A DNA stretch of 64,000 bases from Paratractidigestivibacter sp963605405. Lineage in GTDB: Bacteria; Actinomycetota; Coriobacteriia; Coriobacteriales; Atopobiaceae. The stretch lies in assembly GCA_963605405.1 (NCBI GenBank), contig CAVCUP010000003.1, positions 62,001-126,000 on the forward strand. The letters run 5' to 3'. How positions within the stretch are numbered: position 1 is the stretch's first letter; every line of letters begins with the position of its first letter. Positions 54,065-62,939 of the stretch are shown here, piece by piece. The translations under genes were made by a program, and so were the position numbers. The notes below the pieces were generated by a model. The model was not told the DNA's origin. It worked only from the letters and a program-made list of their open reading frames with translations, and made no database searches.

Positions 54065-54250
54065 ATTTAATATGCCGCTCACGGATGAATTGCTACCGTT
54101 CGGCGGTATATTGCACAAATCAAATGTTCAAACTGTGCGTTAGCGCTATAAATATGCCAGTCAAGCGTTCGTAACGTTCTTCAAGTACACGGAGAACACA
54201 CAAGACGAACGACCATAGGTAAGAGCGTCATAGGAAAGGAGAGGTTCCGG

Positions 54251-54718
54251 ATGCTTCTTAAGGAAATCGTCGAGAAGAAGCGCTATGCCTTCTGCGAAGG
54301 CCCCCTCGATTGGAGGAGCGCCCTGCACGAGTGCTGCAAGCCCCTCGAGGCCGTGGGCCTGGTCGAGCCGGTCTATGCCGACGTCATCATCGAGAACGTC
54401 GAGAAGAACGGGCCCTACATCGTGCTGGTCCCGGGCGTCGCGATGCCCCACACCACCGAGAACGCCCAGGGCTGCAACGGCACCGGCATCGGCTTCATGC
54501 GCTGCTCCGAGTCCGTGCACTTCGACGAGGAGAACCCCACCCCCGACACCGACGCACAGATCTTCTTCACGCTGTGCTCCACCAACCAGGACGAGCACTT
54601 CAAGAACATGCAGCGCCTCATGGCCGTCCTCACCAACGAGGAGGCCGTCGAGAAGCTCAAGGTCGCCACGACCGCCGAGGAGCTTCTCCAGATCGACGCC
54701 ATGGTCGGAGACGAGTAG
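54251..54718 (+). CDS. ulaC: PTS ascorbate-type EIIA component
   Basis: This 155-residue mannitol/fructose-fold EIIA has the phosphorylation site His in VAMPHTTENAQG. It carries the phosphate from HPr to the EIIB that is two genes downstream. The ula naming rests on neighbours (UlaA, UlaB, UlaG, UlaE) since the EIIA fold is shared by other PTS families. GGAAAGGAGAGG precedes its ATG. Confidence 0.85.
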   Translation: MLLKEIVEKKRYAFCEGPLDWRSALHECCKPLEAVGLVEPVYADVIIENVEKNGPYIVLVPGVAMPHTTENAQGCNGTGIGFMRCSESVHFDEENPTPDTDAQIFFTLCSTNQDEHFKNMQRLMAVLTNEEAVEKLKVATTAEELLQIDAMVGDE

Positions 54719-54790
54719 TTCCCGCCAGCACATGCGCCAGTAATTGCGGGGAGCGTCGGAGGCTCGCCGCAAAGGAAAGAAAGGAACGAT

Positions 54791-56293
54791 ATGGAAGTTC
54801 TATTGGGAATTTGGTCATGGATAGTCAACAACATCCTGACCCAGCCCGCCTACTTCATCGGCCTGATCGTCGTCCTCGGCTATGCCCTCATGAAGAAGCC
54901 CTGGTACGACATCCTCGCCGGCTTCATCAAGGCGGTCATCGGCTACCAGATCCTGCTCGTCGGCTCCTCGGGCCTGACCAGCGCCTTCCGCCCCGTCCTC
55001 GTCGGTCTGCAGACCCGCTTCAACATGAACGCCTGCGTCATCGACCCGTACTTCGGCCAGAACGCCGTTCAGGCCGCTATGGAGGACACCAGCTCCGCTG
55101 CCCTCGAGTTCATCTCCGGCAAGTCCTTCTCGCTCGTTATGTTCCTGCTGCTCTTCGCCTTCATCCTGAACATCATCCTCGTGGCGTTCCAGAAGGTCAC
55201 CAAGTGCCGCGCCCTCTTTACCACCGGTCACGTTCAGGTTCAGCAGTCCGCCCTCGCGTTCTTCCTGATCCTCTTCGCGTTCCCTGCCCTTAAGAACCAG
55301 GACTGGATCGTTCTCGCGATCATGACCGTCCTGCTCGGCCTCTACTGGGCCGTCGGCTCCAACCTCTGCATCCGTCCGACCCAGGAGCTCACCGACGGCG
55401 CCGGCCTCACCATCGCCCACCAGCAGATGTACGGCGTCTATCTCGCCTCCAAGGCCGCCGAGTGGATGAACAAGCACTCCAAGAAGGAGTCCAAGAACGT
55501 CGACGACATCAAGCTCCCCGGCTTCCTCAAGATCTTTAACGAGAACCTCGTCGCCACCGCCATCCTCATGACCGCGTTCTTCGGCACCATCCTCGCCATC
55601 CTCGGCCGCGACTTCCTCGTCGAGAACTCCTTCATGAAGGAGAGCCAGGACTTCTTCATGTACATCCTGACGACCTCCTTCGAGTTCGCCGTGTACCTGT
55701 CGATCCTCCAGCTCGGCGTCCGCACCTTCGTTACCGAGCTCACCAACTCCTTCACCGGCATCTCCTCCAAGCTCCTCAAGGGCTCCGTGCCCGGCGTCGA
55801 CTGCGCCGTCACCTTCGGCTTCGGTGCCCCCAACGCCGTGACCATCGGCTTCCTCTTCGGTGCTCTCGGCCAGTTCCTCGCCATCGGCGCCCTGCTCCTC
55901 ATGGGCTCCCCCGTCGTGATCATGGCCGGCTTCGTGCCCCTGTTCTTCGACAACGCCGTCATCGGTGTCTACGCCAACGATAAGGGCGGCCTGCGCGCTT
56001 GCTGCATCCTCCCCTTCATCTCCGGCCTCATCCAGGTCTTCGGCTCCGCCTTCATCGCCGGTATGACCGGCCTCGCCACCTACGGCGGCTACATGGGCAT
56101 GTGGGACTGGGCTGCCGTCTGGCCGATCATGACCGTCCTCATGAAGTACCTCGGCTACGCCGGCCTCGCCCTCTGCGTCATCGGCCTCATCGCCATCCCG
56201 CAGATCCAGTACCGCAAGCACAAGGACACCTACTTCCTCGAGGTCGAGGATTGGCAGAAGTGCAAGGAGATGCGCGCCAACGGCACCAAGTAG
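54791..56293 (+). CDS. ulaA: PTS ascorbate-specific EIIC permease
   Basis: This 500-residue protein has about 11 membrane helices and the UlaA/SgaT pattern: ALMKKPWYDILAGF near the start, GYQIL-type segments, and GFGAPNAVTIGFLFGALGQF in the middle. It takes up L-ascorbate and phosphorylates it with the B component. GGAAAGAAAGG-like purine-rich sequence precedes its ATG. Confidence 0.92.
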   Translation: MEVLLGIWSWIVNNILTQPAYFIGLIVVLGYALMKKPWYDILAGFIKAVIGYQILLVGSSGLTSAFRPVLVGLQTRFNMNACVIDPYFGQNAVQAAMEDTSSAALEFISGKSFSLVMFLLLFAFILNIILVAFQKVTKCRALFTTGHVQVQQSALAFFLILFAFPALKNQDWIVLAIMTVLLGLYWAVGSNLCIRPTQELTDGAGLTIAHQQMYGVYLASKAAEWMNKHSKKESKNVDDIKLPGFLKIFNENLVATAILMTAFFGTILAILGRDFLVENSFMKESQDFFMYILTTSFEFAVYLSILQLGVRTFVTELTNSFTGISSKLLKGSVPGVDCAVTFGFGAPNAVTIGFLFGALGQFLAIGALLLMGSPVVIMAGFVPLFFDNAVIGVYANDKGGLRACCILPFISGLIQVFGSAFIAGMTGLATYGGYMGMWDWAAVWPIMTVLMKYLGYAGLALCVIGLIAIPQIQYRKHKDTYFLEVEDWQKCKEMRANGTK

Positions 56294-56396
56294 CCTGCGC
56301 CTCCGTGTCCGCCCGACTCTGCTCGTCCCGCCCGCGCTCCATGCCGGGCAAGAAGCGCGTCGCACGTAGCACCACCTGATTCACCAGCTCTACGAG

Positions 56397-56479
56397 GGGC
56401 GGTCGGTCCGCCGGCCGCCCTTCTCGCAAACACAAAGATCCCGGGCAGGGGCCCGGGCAAAACTCCGGGCGCGCCCGGA
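56397..56479 (+). repeat. Three hairpins between ulaA and ulaB
   Basis: GGGCGG/CCGCCC (56397-56402 with 56415-56420), CCCGGGC/GCCCGGG (56440-56446 with 56451-56457) and the palindrome TCCGGGCGCGCCCGGA (56464-56479). They lie in the 200-base gap within the PTS operon and may be processing or attenuation elements. Confidence 0.5.
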
Positions 56480-56495
56480 AGAAAAGGAGAGAACC

Positions 56496-56804
56496 ATGAA
56501 CGCAAAGATCCTCGTCGCTTGTGCCAACGGTGCCGGTACCTCCCTCATGATGAAGATGACCTGCGAGCGCGTGACCAAGAAGCTCGGCATGGGCGTCCAG
56601 GAGATCCACCACTGCGCGCTTTCCGAGGGCGTCTCCGTCGCCCGTCAGTACGACATCGTCTTCTCGCCCCTCAACTTCGTGAACATGTACGATTCCGCCA
56701 AGGCCGCCGGCGTCAACGTCATCGGCCTGCGTAACGTCCTCTCCGACGCCGAGATGGAGCAGCACCTCGTCGAGACCGGCGCCGCCGAGAAGTACAAGGC
56801 CTAG
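56496..56804 (+). CDS. ulaB: PTS ascorbate-specific EIIB component
   Basis: This 102-residue protein has the EIIB P-loop with the phosphocysteine: ILVACANGAGTSLMMKM. The Cys is at about residue 9. It is typical of the lactose/cellobiose/ascorbate EIIB fold. AAAAGGAGAG precedes its ATG. Order in this operon is A-C-B, unlike the E. coli order C-B-A. Confidence 0.92.
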   Translation: MNAKILVACANGAGTSLMMKMTCERVTKKLGMGVQEIHHCALSEGVSVARQYDIVFSPLNFVNMYDSAKAAGVNVIGLRNVLSDAEMEQHLVETGAAEKYKA

Positions 56805-56883
56805 TTCCCGCGCTTCTTGCCCGGCGGCGAGCACCGCCGGGAAGCACCGCGCACGAGTTCGAATCCGAGGGGTAAGGGAAAAG

Positions 56884-57936
56884 ATGAACTATTCCAAGAA
56901 GGTCATCGCCGAGATGAACCTGGCCTACGCCATCGGCACCTTCGACGGCGCCGACGCCAAGAGCTTCCTCATCGGCGTCGAGAAGCAGGGCCCGATCCGT
57001 CGCTTCGCCCTTGACGGCGAGCCGATGGAGACCGTGGCCGAGGGCCCCGGCGGCGTCATGACCATCACGCAGGTCCCCGGCCGCGACGACCAGTTCATGG
57101 CAACCTGCGAGTTCTTCTCGCCGAACTACGGCGGCGACACGGCGCACATCCGCACCTATACCCGCGCCGAGGACGGCTCCTGGAGCTCCGCCAAGCTCTG
57201 CGACCTGCCGTATGTCCACCGCTTCGGCCTGCTCAAGGGCGCCGACGGGGCGACATGGGTCATCGCCTGCACCATCAAGGGCGCCTGCCGCCAGATCAAG
57301 AACGACTGGCAGACCCCCGGTGCCGTGTGGGTCGGCCGCCTTGACGAGGCCGCCGAGAGCTACAGCGACGATAACCAGCTCGAACTCACCTGCCTCGCCG
57401 CCGCCCAGGTGCAGAACCACGGCTTCTGGTATGCGCCGGACCGCAGCTACGCGCTCGTCTCCACGGCCGCCGGCGTCTTCCGCTACGTGCCGCCCGCGAC
57501 GGCCGACGGCGAGTGGGACATCGCCTGCCTCATCGTCAACCCCACGAGCGACATCTGCGTGGGCGACTTCGACGGCGACGGCGTCGAGGAGATCCTGACC
57601 ATCTCGGCCTTCCACGGCGACACCCTCAAGGTCTGGCACGCGACCGAGAACGCCGACGAGTACAAGTGCGTCTGGACCGACCCCGAGCGCCGCAACTTCC
57701 TGCACGCCATCTGGTCGGGCGAGCTTAACGGCGAGCCCTGCGCCGTGGTGGGCAACCGCAAGGACGGCCGAGACCTGCTGCGCGTCGTGTACGCGGACGG
57801 CGCCTACGCCGTCGAGCAGATCGACCACGACCGCGGCCCGGCCAACTGCTGGGTCATCGAGGACGAGGGCGCACAGCGCATCATCGCCGCGAACCGCGAG
57901 ACCAACGAGGTCGCTCTCTACACCGTGGAGGCCTAG
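56884..57936 (+). CDS. FG-GAP/VCBS-like protein in the ula operon
   Basis: This 350-residue protein has no signal peptide or membrane segment. Its one clear motif is GDFDGDGVEEILTI (residues ~227-240), the DxDxDG calcium-binding signature of FG-GAP/VCBS propeller blades. Repeating short beta segments along the length suggest a seven-bladed propeller in the cytoplasm. It lies between ulaB and ulaG, with GAGGGGTAAGGG upstream. It is not part of the classical E. coli ula set. A role in sugar binding or lactone/aldose handling is a guess from position. Confidence 0.7.
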   Translation: MNYSKKVIAEMNLAYAIGTFDGADAKSFLIGVEKQGPIRRFALDGEPMETVAEGPGGVMTITQVPGRDDQFMATCEFFSPNYGGDTAHIRTYTRAEDGSWSSAKLCDLPYVHRFGLLKGADGATWVIACTIKGACRQIKNDWQTPGAVWVGRLDEAAESYSDDNQLELTCLAAAQVQNHGFWYAPDRSYALVSTAAGVFRYVPPATADGEWDIACLIVNPTSDICVGDFDGDGVEEILTISAFHGDTLKVWHATENADEYKCVWTDPERRNFLHAIWSGELNGEPCAVVGNRKDGRDLLRVVYADGAYAVEQIDHDRGPANCWVIEDEGAQRIIAANRETNEVALYTVEA

Positions 57937-58038
57937 CGGCCGATGCGAGGGGCCGGCCCCCTCGTGCTATTCGAAAGTTAAACAATGCGGCGATTGCCAC
58001 CCCTCTCGCCGCAAAGAGAAAACAACAGGAGGAAAGAC

Positions 58039-59163
58039 ATGTCTGCTATCGACGAGGTCACCCGCGAGAGCTGGATCATGAATACGTTCCCCGAGTGGGG
58101 CACGTGGCTGAACGAGGACATGGAGGCCGCCAAGCCCGCCCCCGGCACCGTTGAGATGTGGTGGCTCGGCTGCACCGGCATCTACATGAAGACCCCGGGC
58201 AACACCGCCATCACCATCGACCTGTGGACCGGCAACGGCAAGCGCACCCACGGCGACGGCAAGATGAAGGTCGGCCACCAGATGGCCAACATGGCCGGCT
58301 GCCGCGCTATGCAGCCCAACCTGCGCAACATCCCCTACGTCTTCGATCCCTTCGCGATCAAGCACGTCGATGCGGTTCTCGCCACCCACTACCACCAGGA
58401 CCACATGTCCAAGGAGTTCGCGGCCCACGTCATCCAGTCCGGCATGACCACCACCGACGCCGACGGCAACGAGATCCCCGTTCCGTTCATCGGCCCGAAG
58501 AAGTCCGTTGAGTTCTGGCTTAAGTGGGGCGTGCCCGAGGAGCGCTGCATCACCGTCAAGCCCGGCGACGTGATCAAGGTCGGCGACATCGAGATCGTCT
58601 GCATGGACTCCTTCGACCGCACCTGCATCACCACCACCGATTCCACCGGTCCCGATCGCGAGGACCTCTGGGGCGTCTGTCCGATGGACATGGACGAGAA
58701 GGCCGTCAACTACCTTCTCCGCACCCCGGGCGGCAACATCTACCACTCCGGCGACTCCCACTACTCCATCTACTTCGCCAAGCACGGCAAGGATATCGCC
58801 AAGCAGTACGGCGGCGTCGACGTTGCCTTCGGCTCCTACGGCTGCAACCCCATGGGCATGCAGGACAAGATGGAGGCTTCCGACGTCCTGCGCATGGCCG
58901 AGGCCCTGCAGTGCAAGGTCGTCATCCCCATCCACTGGGATGTCTGGACCAACTTCGAGGCCGACCTGCGCGAGATCGAGGTTCTCTACAACATGCGTCG
59001 CGAGCGCCTTGGCTACGAGTTCAAGCCCTACTACTGGAAGGTCGGCGGCCACTACACCTACCCGACCGACTTCGAGAACGGCAAGAAGTACTTCGTGTAC
59101 CAGCGCGGCTTCGAGGATTGCTTCGACGAGGAGCCCAACGTCCCGTTCCGCTCCGTCCTCTAA
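58039..59163 (+). CDS. ulaG: L-ascorbate-6-phosphate lactonase
   Basis: This 374-residue metallo-beta-lactamase-fold enzyme opens ascorbate 6-phosphate to 3-keto-L-gulonate 6-phosphate. It has the metal motif THYHQDHMS (HxHxDH), IYHSGDSHYS, and PIHWDVWTNFE. Size and motifs match UlaG. AGGAGG precedes the ATG at 58039. Confidence 0.95.
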   Translation: MSAIDEVTRESWIMNTFPEWGTWLNEDMEAAKPAPGTVEMWWLGCTGIYMKTPGNTAITIDLWTGNGKRTHGDGKMKVGHQMANMAGCRAMQPNLRNIPYVFDPFAIKHVDAVLATHYHQDHMSKEFAAHVIQSGMTTTDADGNEIPVPFIGPKKSVEFWLKWGVPEERCITVKPGDVIKVGDIEIVCMDSFDRTCITTTDSTGPDREDLWGVCPMDMDEKAVNYLLRTPGGNIYHSGDSHYSIYFAKHGKDIAKQYGGVDVAFGSYGCNPMGMQDKMEASDVLRMAEALQCKVVIPIHWDVWTNFEADLREIEVLYNMRRERLGYEFKPYYWKVGGHYTYPTDFENGKKYFVYQRGFEDCFDEEPNVPFRSVL

Positions 59164-59179
59164 GCGCCGCAACGAAAAC

Positions 59180-59206
59180 GACTTAAAGGGCCAGTCCCTT
59201 TAAGTC
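59180..59206 (+). repeat. Hairpin after ulaG
   Basis: GACTTAAAGGG pairs perfectly with CCCTTTAAGTC across a 5-base loop. It precedes the strong terminator. Confidence 0.6.
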
Positions 59207-59226
59207 ATACAGAGTTTGATGTGCCT

Positions 59227-59262
59227 GGGGCCGACCGTTCGTGTGGCGGTCGGCCCCTTTTT
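59227..59262 (+). terminator. Intrinsic terminator after ulaG
   Basis: GGGGCCGACC pairs perfectly with GGTCGGCCCC across an 11-base loop, followed by five T. ulaE downstream therefore depends on read-through or its own promoter. Confidence 0.9.
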
Positions 59263-59304
59263 GACGAAATTCTCCCTCAGGGCAGCTGATTTAGGAGGAA
59301 TGCC

Positions 59305-60162
59305 ATGTCTAAGCAGTACCTGCTCGGCATGTACGAGAAGGCCGTTCCCAACGACATCACGTGGAAGGAGCGCCTCGAGGTCGCCCGCGAGTCCGGCTTC
59401 GACTACGTCGAGATCTCCGTAGACGAGACCGACGCCAAGCTCGCTCGCCTCGAGTGGACCGCCGATGAGCGCCGCGAGCTCGTGCGCCTGCAGCAGGAGT
59501 GCGGCCTGCCCATCCGCTCGATGTGCCTCTCCGGCCACCGCAAGTATCCCTTCGGCGCGACCGACCCCGAGGTGCGCGGCCGCAGCATGGAGATCATGAC
59601 CAAGGCGCTCGAGCTGGCCTGCGACCTGGGCGTCCGCACTATCCAGCTCGCCGGCTACGACGTGTACTACGAGGAGGGCACCGACGAAACCCGCAAGTGG
59701 TTCGCCGAGAACCTCGTCCGCGCCACCGAGCTCGCCGCGCGCGAGGGCGTGATGATGGGCTTCGAGACCATGGAGACGCCGTTTATGGACACCGTCGAGA
59801 AGTCCATGGCGTACGTGAGTCAGGTCGACAGCCCCTACCTGGGTGTTTATCCCGACCTCGGTAACCTGACCAACGCGAGCTTCCTCTACGGCAAGTCGGT
59901 GACCGACGACCTCGCCACCGGCCGCGGGCACCTTGTTGCCGCCCACTGCAAGGAGACCGTCGCGGGCGCGTACCGCGAGATCCCCTTCGGCACCGGCACC
60001 ACCGACTGGGAGGCGCTCGACGAGTGCGTGCGCCAGGGCGTCCGCCGCTACGTCGCCGAGTTCTGGTACGTTGGCAGCGAGAAGTGGCGCGAGGAGACCG
60101 CCTTCGCGAGCGAGTACGTGCGCGGAAAGATCGAAGCCGCCTTCGACCGCGTGGGCAAGTAG
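59305..60162 (+). CDS. ulaE: L-xylulose/L-ribulose 5-phosphate 3-epimerase
   Basis: This 285-residue TIM-barrel enzyme of the UlaE/SgbU family interconverts L-xylulose 5-phosphate and L-ribulose 5-phosphate. LLGMYEKAVPNDITWKERL, CLSGHRKYPFG, GFETMETPF and HCKETVAGAYREIPFG (in parts) match the family. TTTAGGAGGAA precedes the ATG. UlaD (decarboxylase) and UlaF (4-epimerase), needed between ulaG and the pentose phosphate pathway, are not in the window. Confidence 0.92.
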   Translation: MSKQYLLGMYEKAVPNDITWKERLEVARESGFDYVEISVDETDAKLARLEWTADERRELVRLQQECGLPIRSMCLSGHRKYPFGATDPEVRGRSMEIMTKALELACDLGVRTIQLAGYDVYYEEGTDETRKWFAENLVRATELAAREGVMMGFETMETPFMDTVEKSMAYVSQVDSPYLGVYPDLGNLTNASFLYGKSVTDDLATGRGHLVAAHCKETVAGAYREIPFGTGTTDWEALDECVRQGVRRYVAEFWYVGSEKWREETAFASEYVRGKIEAAFDRVGK

Positions 60163-60241
60163 GCGGAGCAGGTAAGTAGCGGGCGAGTAAGAGCCGCGTG
60201 AGGTTGTTGGAAACGGGCGAGTAAGCGGCAGGGAGGCCGAG

Positions 60242-60904
60242 ATGACGCTGACAGAACAGATGCCCGAGTGGCTTGAGCAGGCAAGATACGCGCTGTTCGA
60301 CTTCGACGGCGTCATCGCGGACACCGAGCCGCTCTACATCGAGCTCGACCGGGCGGCCCTCGCGGCTCTCGGCTACGAGGCCACCGACGAGGACCTCGAG
60401 TCGTTTATCGGCAAGGCGTCCGAGATCGCGGGGCCCGAATTGCTGGCTCGCCACGGAATCCAGGCAACCACTGAGGATTACTTGGCGGTCTGGGACTCCG
60501 ATACGGGCATCTACGGGCGAGAAGACCTTAAGCCGAGTCCGGGCCTCGCCGAGCTGTGGAGGAGCCTTCGCGGGCGGGGGTGTCGCATCGCGGTCGTCTC
60601 GACGACGCGCTGCGTCAGTCTTGTGAGGGCGCTCAACCGCTTCGGGCTGCTCACGTACGTGGACGCCATTGTGGGACGAGAAATGGTATCGCGCGCGAAG
60701 CCCGACCCCGAGCCGTATCTGCGGGCGCTGGAGTATCTGGCGCCGGGGGACGTGGAGACGGCTCGGGCGCGGGCGGTCGCGTTCGACGACTCGCCCTCGG
60801 GCATCGCGAGCGCTCAAGCGGCGGGCGTCTTCGCCGTCTGCTACACCGGCGCGAGCGCGATGTTACCCGTCGAAGGCGCAGACGCGACAATCTCTTCCTT
60901 CTAA
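60242..60904 (+). CDS. HAD-family phosphatase, beta-phosphoglucomutase-like
   Basis: This 220-residue protein has the HAD motifs in order: DFDGVIADTEPLY (nucleophile and acid Asp), VVSTT (motif II), the Lys in RAKPDPEPY and the acidic AFDDSPSGI. The cap domain is helical (C1). The substrate is probably a small sugar phosphate; linkage to ascorbate breakdown is suggested by adjacency to ulaE only. AGGGAGG precedes its ATG. Confidence 0.88.
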   Translation: MTLTEQMPEWLEQARYALFDFDGVIADTEPLYIELDRAALAALGYEATDEDLESFIGKASEIAGPELLARHGIQATTEDYLAVWDSDTGIYGREDLKPSPGLAELWRSLRGRGCRIAVVSTTRCVSLVRALNRFGLLTYVDAIVGREMVSRAKPDPEPYLRALEYLAPGDVETARARAVAFDDSPSGIASAQAAGVFAVCYTGASAMLPVEGADATISSF

Positions 60905-60921
60905 ACCTCGTCGTATAGAGC

Positions 60922-60955
60922 AAGAGGGACGGACTTCGGTCCGCCCCTCTTTTCT
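60922..60955 (+). terminator. Intrinsic terminator after the HAD gene
   Basis: AGAGGGACGGAC pairs with GTCCGCCCCTCT across a TTCG loop with one mismatch, followed by TTTCTG. It may also serve the convergent gene at 60986. Confidence 0.75.
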
Positions 60956-60985
60956 GTTGAGGTCTTCTCTTTGTAAATCAGGGAG

Positions 60986-61633
60986 TTAGCAGCTCAGCCC
61001 GGCAACCGCCTCGAGTTTGGGCAGCGCGACGTGGTTGAACGCGTAGATCACGCGGCCGACGCCCACCATGGAGGCGATGGTCCCGAGGCCGACGCCGAGC
61101 CAGAGATTGCCCATGGAGAGGCCGACGATGAGGGAGCACGCCACGCAGAACACGTCGACGCAGTTCTTGCAAAGACCGAGCTCCTTTTGCGTCCTGCCCG
61201 CGATACTGCTCACGATGCCGTCGCCGGGGTTGGGGATGAGCTGCATGTCGACCGTCACGGCGGCGCCGATGCCGGTAAAGAGGATGCCGAGCGCGAGCAT
61301 GACGAGGTCGGTCGGAAGATAGCCGCTCTGGTACGGGATCGCCCACTCGATGAGCGCCATGAAGCGGGTGAACACGATGCTCACGGCAATTTGCAGCACG
61401 TCGGTCCACTGGCGATCCTTGCCCTTGACGAAGAACTGCAGGACAACGAGCAGGCAGTAGGTTATGAGGGTGAGGTTGGCCAGGCTCAGGCCGGTTCCTT
61501 CGCTGATGGTGTAGGGCACCGAGATGATGGCCGAAGCGCCGAGTCCGGCTTTGGTGTTGAGCATGACGCCGAGGGCGATGGAGAGCATCCCCAGGAGGTA
61601 GATGCAAAAACGGACCACATACTGCTGTTTCAT
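60986..61633 (-). CDS. YczE/YitT-like (DUF6198) membrane protein
   Basis: This 215-residue protein has five hydrophobic segments. The stretches GLGASAIISVPY, FTGIGAAVTVDM and LIPNPGDGIVSS match YczE/YitT-related proteins. No function is established. It lies 24 bases downstream of the rlmD-like gene on the same strand, probably as one operon. Confidence 0.7.
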   Translation of the reverse strand: MKQQYVVRFCIYLLGMLSIALGVMLNTKAGLGASAIISVPYTISEGTGLSLANLTLITYCLLVVLQFFVKGKDRQWTDVLQIAVSIVFTRFMALIEWAIPYQSGYLPTDLVMLALGILFTGIGAAVTVDMQLIPNPGDGIVSSIAGRTQKELGLCKNCVDVFCVACSLIVGLSMGNLWLGVGLGTIASMVGVGRVIYAFNHVALPKLEAVAGLSC

Positions 61634-61657
61634 ACGTACTTCCCTTGTTGATGGTTG

Positions 61658-62833
61658 TTATCGGCGCGCAAGGGTCGCGATGGACTCGATGTGCTTGGTA
61701 TGGGGGAACATGTCGACGGGCGTGAGAGAATCGATGCGGTAGCCACGTTGACGAATAAACTCCAGGTCACGGGCCTGGGTTTGGATATTGCAGCTCACGT
61801 ATACCACGCGTTCGGGGGCGAGGGCGGCCACGCCCTCGAGGAACTCGGGCGTCGAGCCGGCGCGCGGCGGGTCCATGAGCACGACGTCGAAGCCGAGCTC
61901 GCGGCCTTCGCGGGCCATCCACTCGGTCGCGTCGGCGGCGACGAACTGGCAGCGGTCGGCCAAGCCGTTGGCCTGGGCGTTGCGCTTAGCCGACTTCACC
62001 GCGCCCTCGACTCGCTCGACGCCGATGACCTGCAGCTCGTTTATTGCCGACGCGGCGCAGATGCCTATGGTTCCCGTGCCGCAGTAGGCGTCGAGCACGC
62101 GCTGGCCCGGCTGGAGCCGCCCGCCCTCGATGGCCAGGCGGTACAGGACCTCGGTCTGCGCGGGGTTCGTCTGATAGAAACTCGTCGGGCCGATCTCGAA
62201 CTCGCAGCCAAGAAGGCGGTCGTGCATGATGCCGGCCCCGTGGAGCGTGACGTTCTTGAAGCCGAGGATGGCGTTCGTGCGCCGGTCGTTGACGTTCTGG
62301 ACGATGCTCGTGACCTCGGGTGCCGCGTCGAGCACCTCGCGCACGAACTTCTCGGCGCCTCTGAGCTGCGGCGTATTCGTTACCACGGTGAGAAGCACCT
62401 CGTCGGTGGCGTACCCGCAGCGCACGACGGCGTGGCGCAAAACACCTGTGCCGCGGTCCTCGTCGTAGGCGGGGATGCGGAGTTTCTCGGCGGCGCGAGC
62501 GACGGCGTTCAGGATCTTGCGCGCACGGGGGTCCTCGACCAGGCATTCGTCGCAACGGACGATGTGATGGGTGCCGCGGGCGTAGAAACCGCAGGCGATG
62601 CGGCCGCGCCCGGCACAGGCGAAGGGGGTCGCCGCCTTGTGGCGATACGCGAGCGGCTCGCCCTCGACGCCGACGATTTCACGCAGCTCGCCGCCGTCCT
62701 CGGAGACCATGCCGGCCAGGAGCCCTGCGACTTCTTGCTGTTTGCGGCGCAGCTGGATGGGATAGGGAACGCTTAGCCACTCGCATCCGCCGCATTCGTG
62801 CGCGATTCGACATGTATATGTGCGGTAACCCAT
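61658..62833 (-). CDS. 23S rRNA (uracil-C5)-methyltransferase, RlmD-like
   Basis: This 391-residue enzyme of the TrmA/RlmD group starts MGYRTYTC. It has the iron-sulphur-type cysteines CGGCEWL with C downstream, SFYQTNPAQTEVL, the SAM motif LDAYCGTGTIGI, MDPPRAG and the catalytic Cys in YVSCNIQTQARDL. No TRAM domain precedes it, so whether it targets U1939, U747 or another position is uncertain. The ATG at 62833 has GAGAGGG upstream. Confidence 0.88.
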   Translation of the reverse strand: MGYRTYTCRIAHECGGCEWLSVPYPIQLRRKQQEVAGLLAGMVSEDGGELREIVGVEGEPLAYRHKAATPFACAGRGRIACGFYARGTHHIVRCDECLVEDPRARKILNAVARAAEKLRIPAYDEDRGTGVLRHAVVRCGYATDEVLLTVVTNTPQLRGAEKFVREVLDAAPEVTSIVQNVNDRRTNAILGFKNVTLHGAGIMHDRLLGCEFEIGPTSFYQTNPAQTEVLYRLAIEGGRLQPGQRVLDAYCGTGTIGICAASAINELQVIGVERVEGAVKSAKRNAQANGLADRCQFVAADATEWMAREGRELGFDVVLMDPPRAGSTPEFLEGVAALAPERVVYVSCNIQTQARDLEFIRQRGYRIDSLTPVDMFPHTKHIESIATLARR

Positions 62834-62939
62834 CCGTGTCCCTCTCGTCAAAATTTGCGTACCCAGCATACACGAGGCCTATGCTGGCCTTATGGGCCGG
62901 TGTGCCCCGGCTCGCAAACTCATCGCATCGGAGGCGGAA

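Noticed and set aside
60163..60241. Direct repeat GCGGGCGAGTAAG around 60178 and 60214
   Set aside because: Two copies only, short, in a GC-rich spacer; no function suggested.
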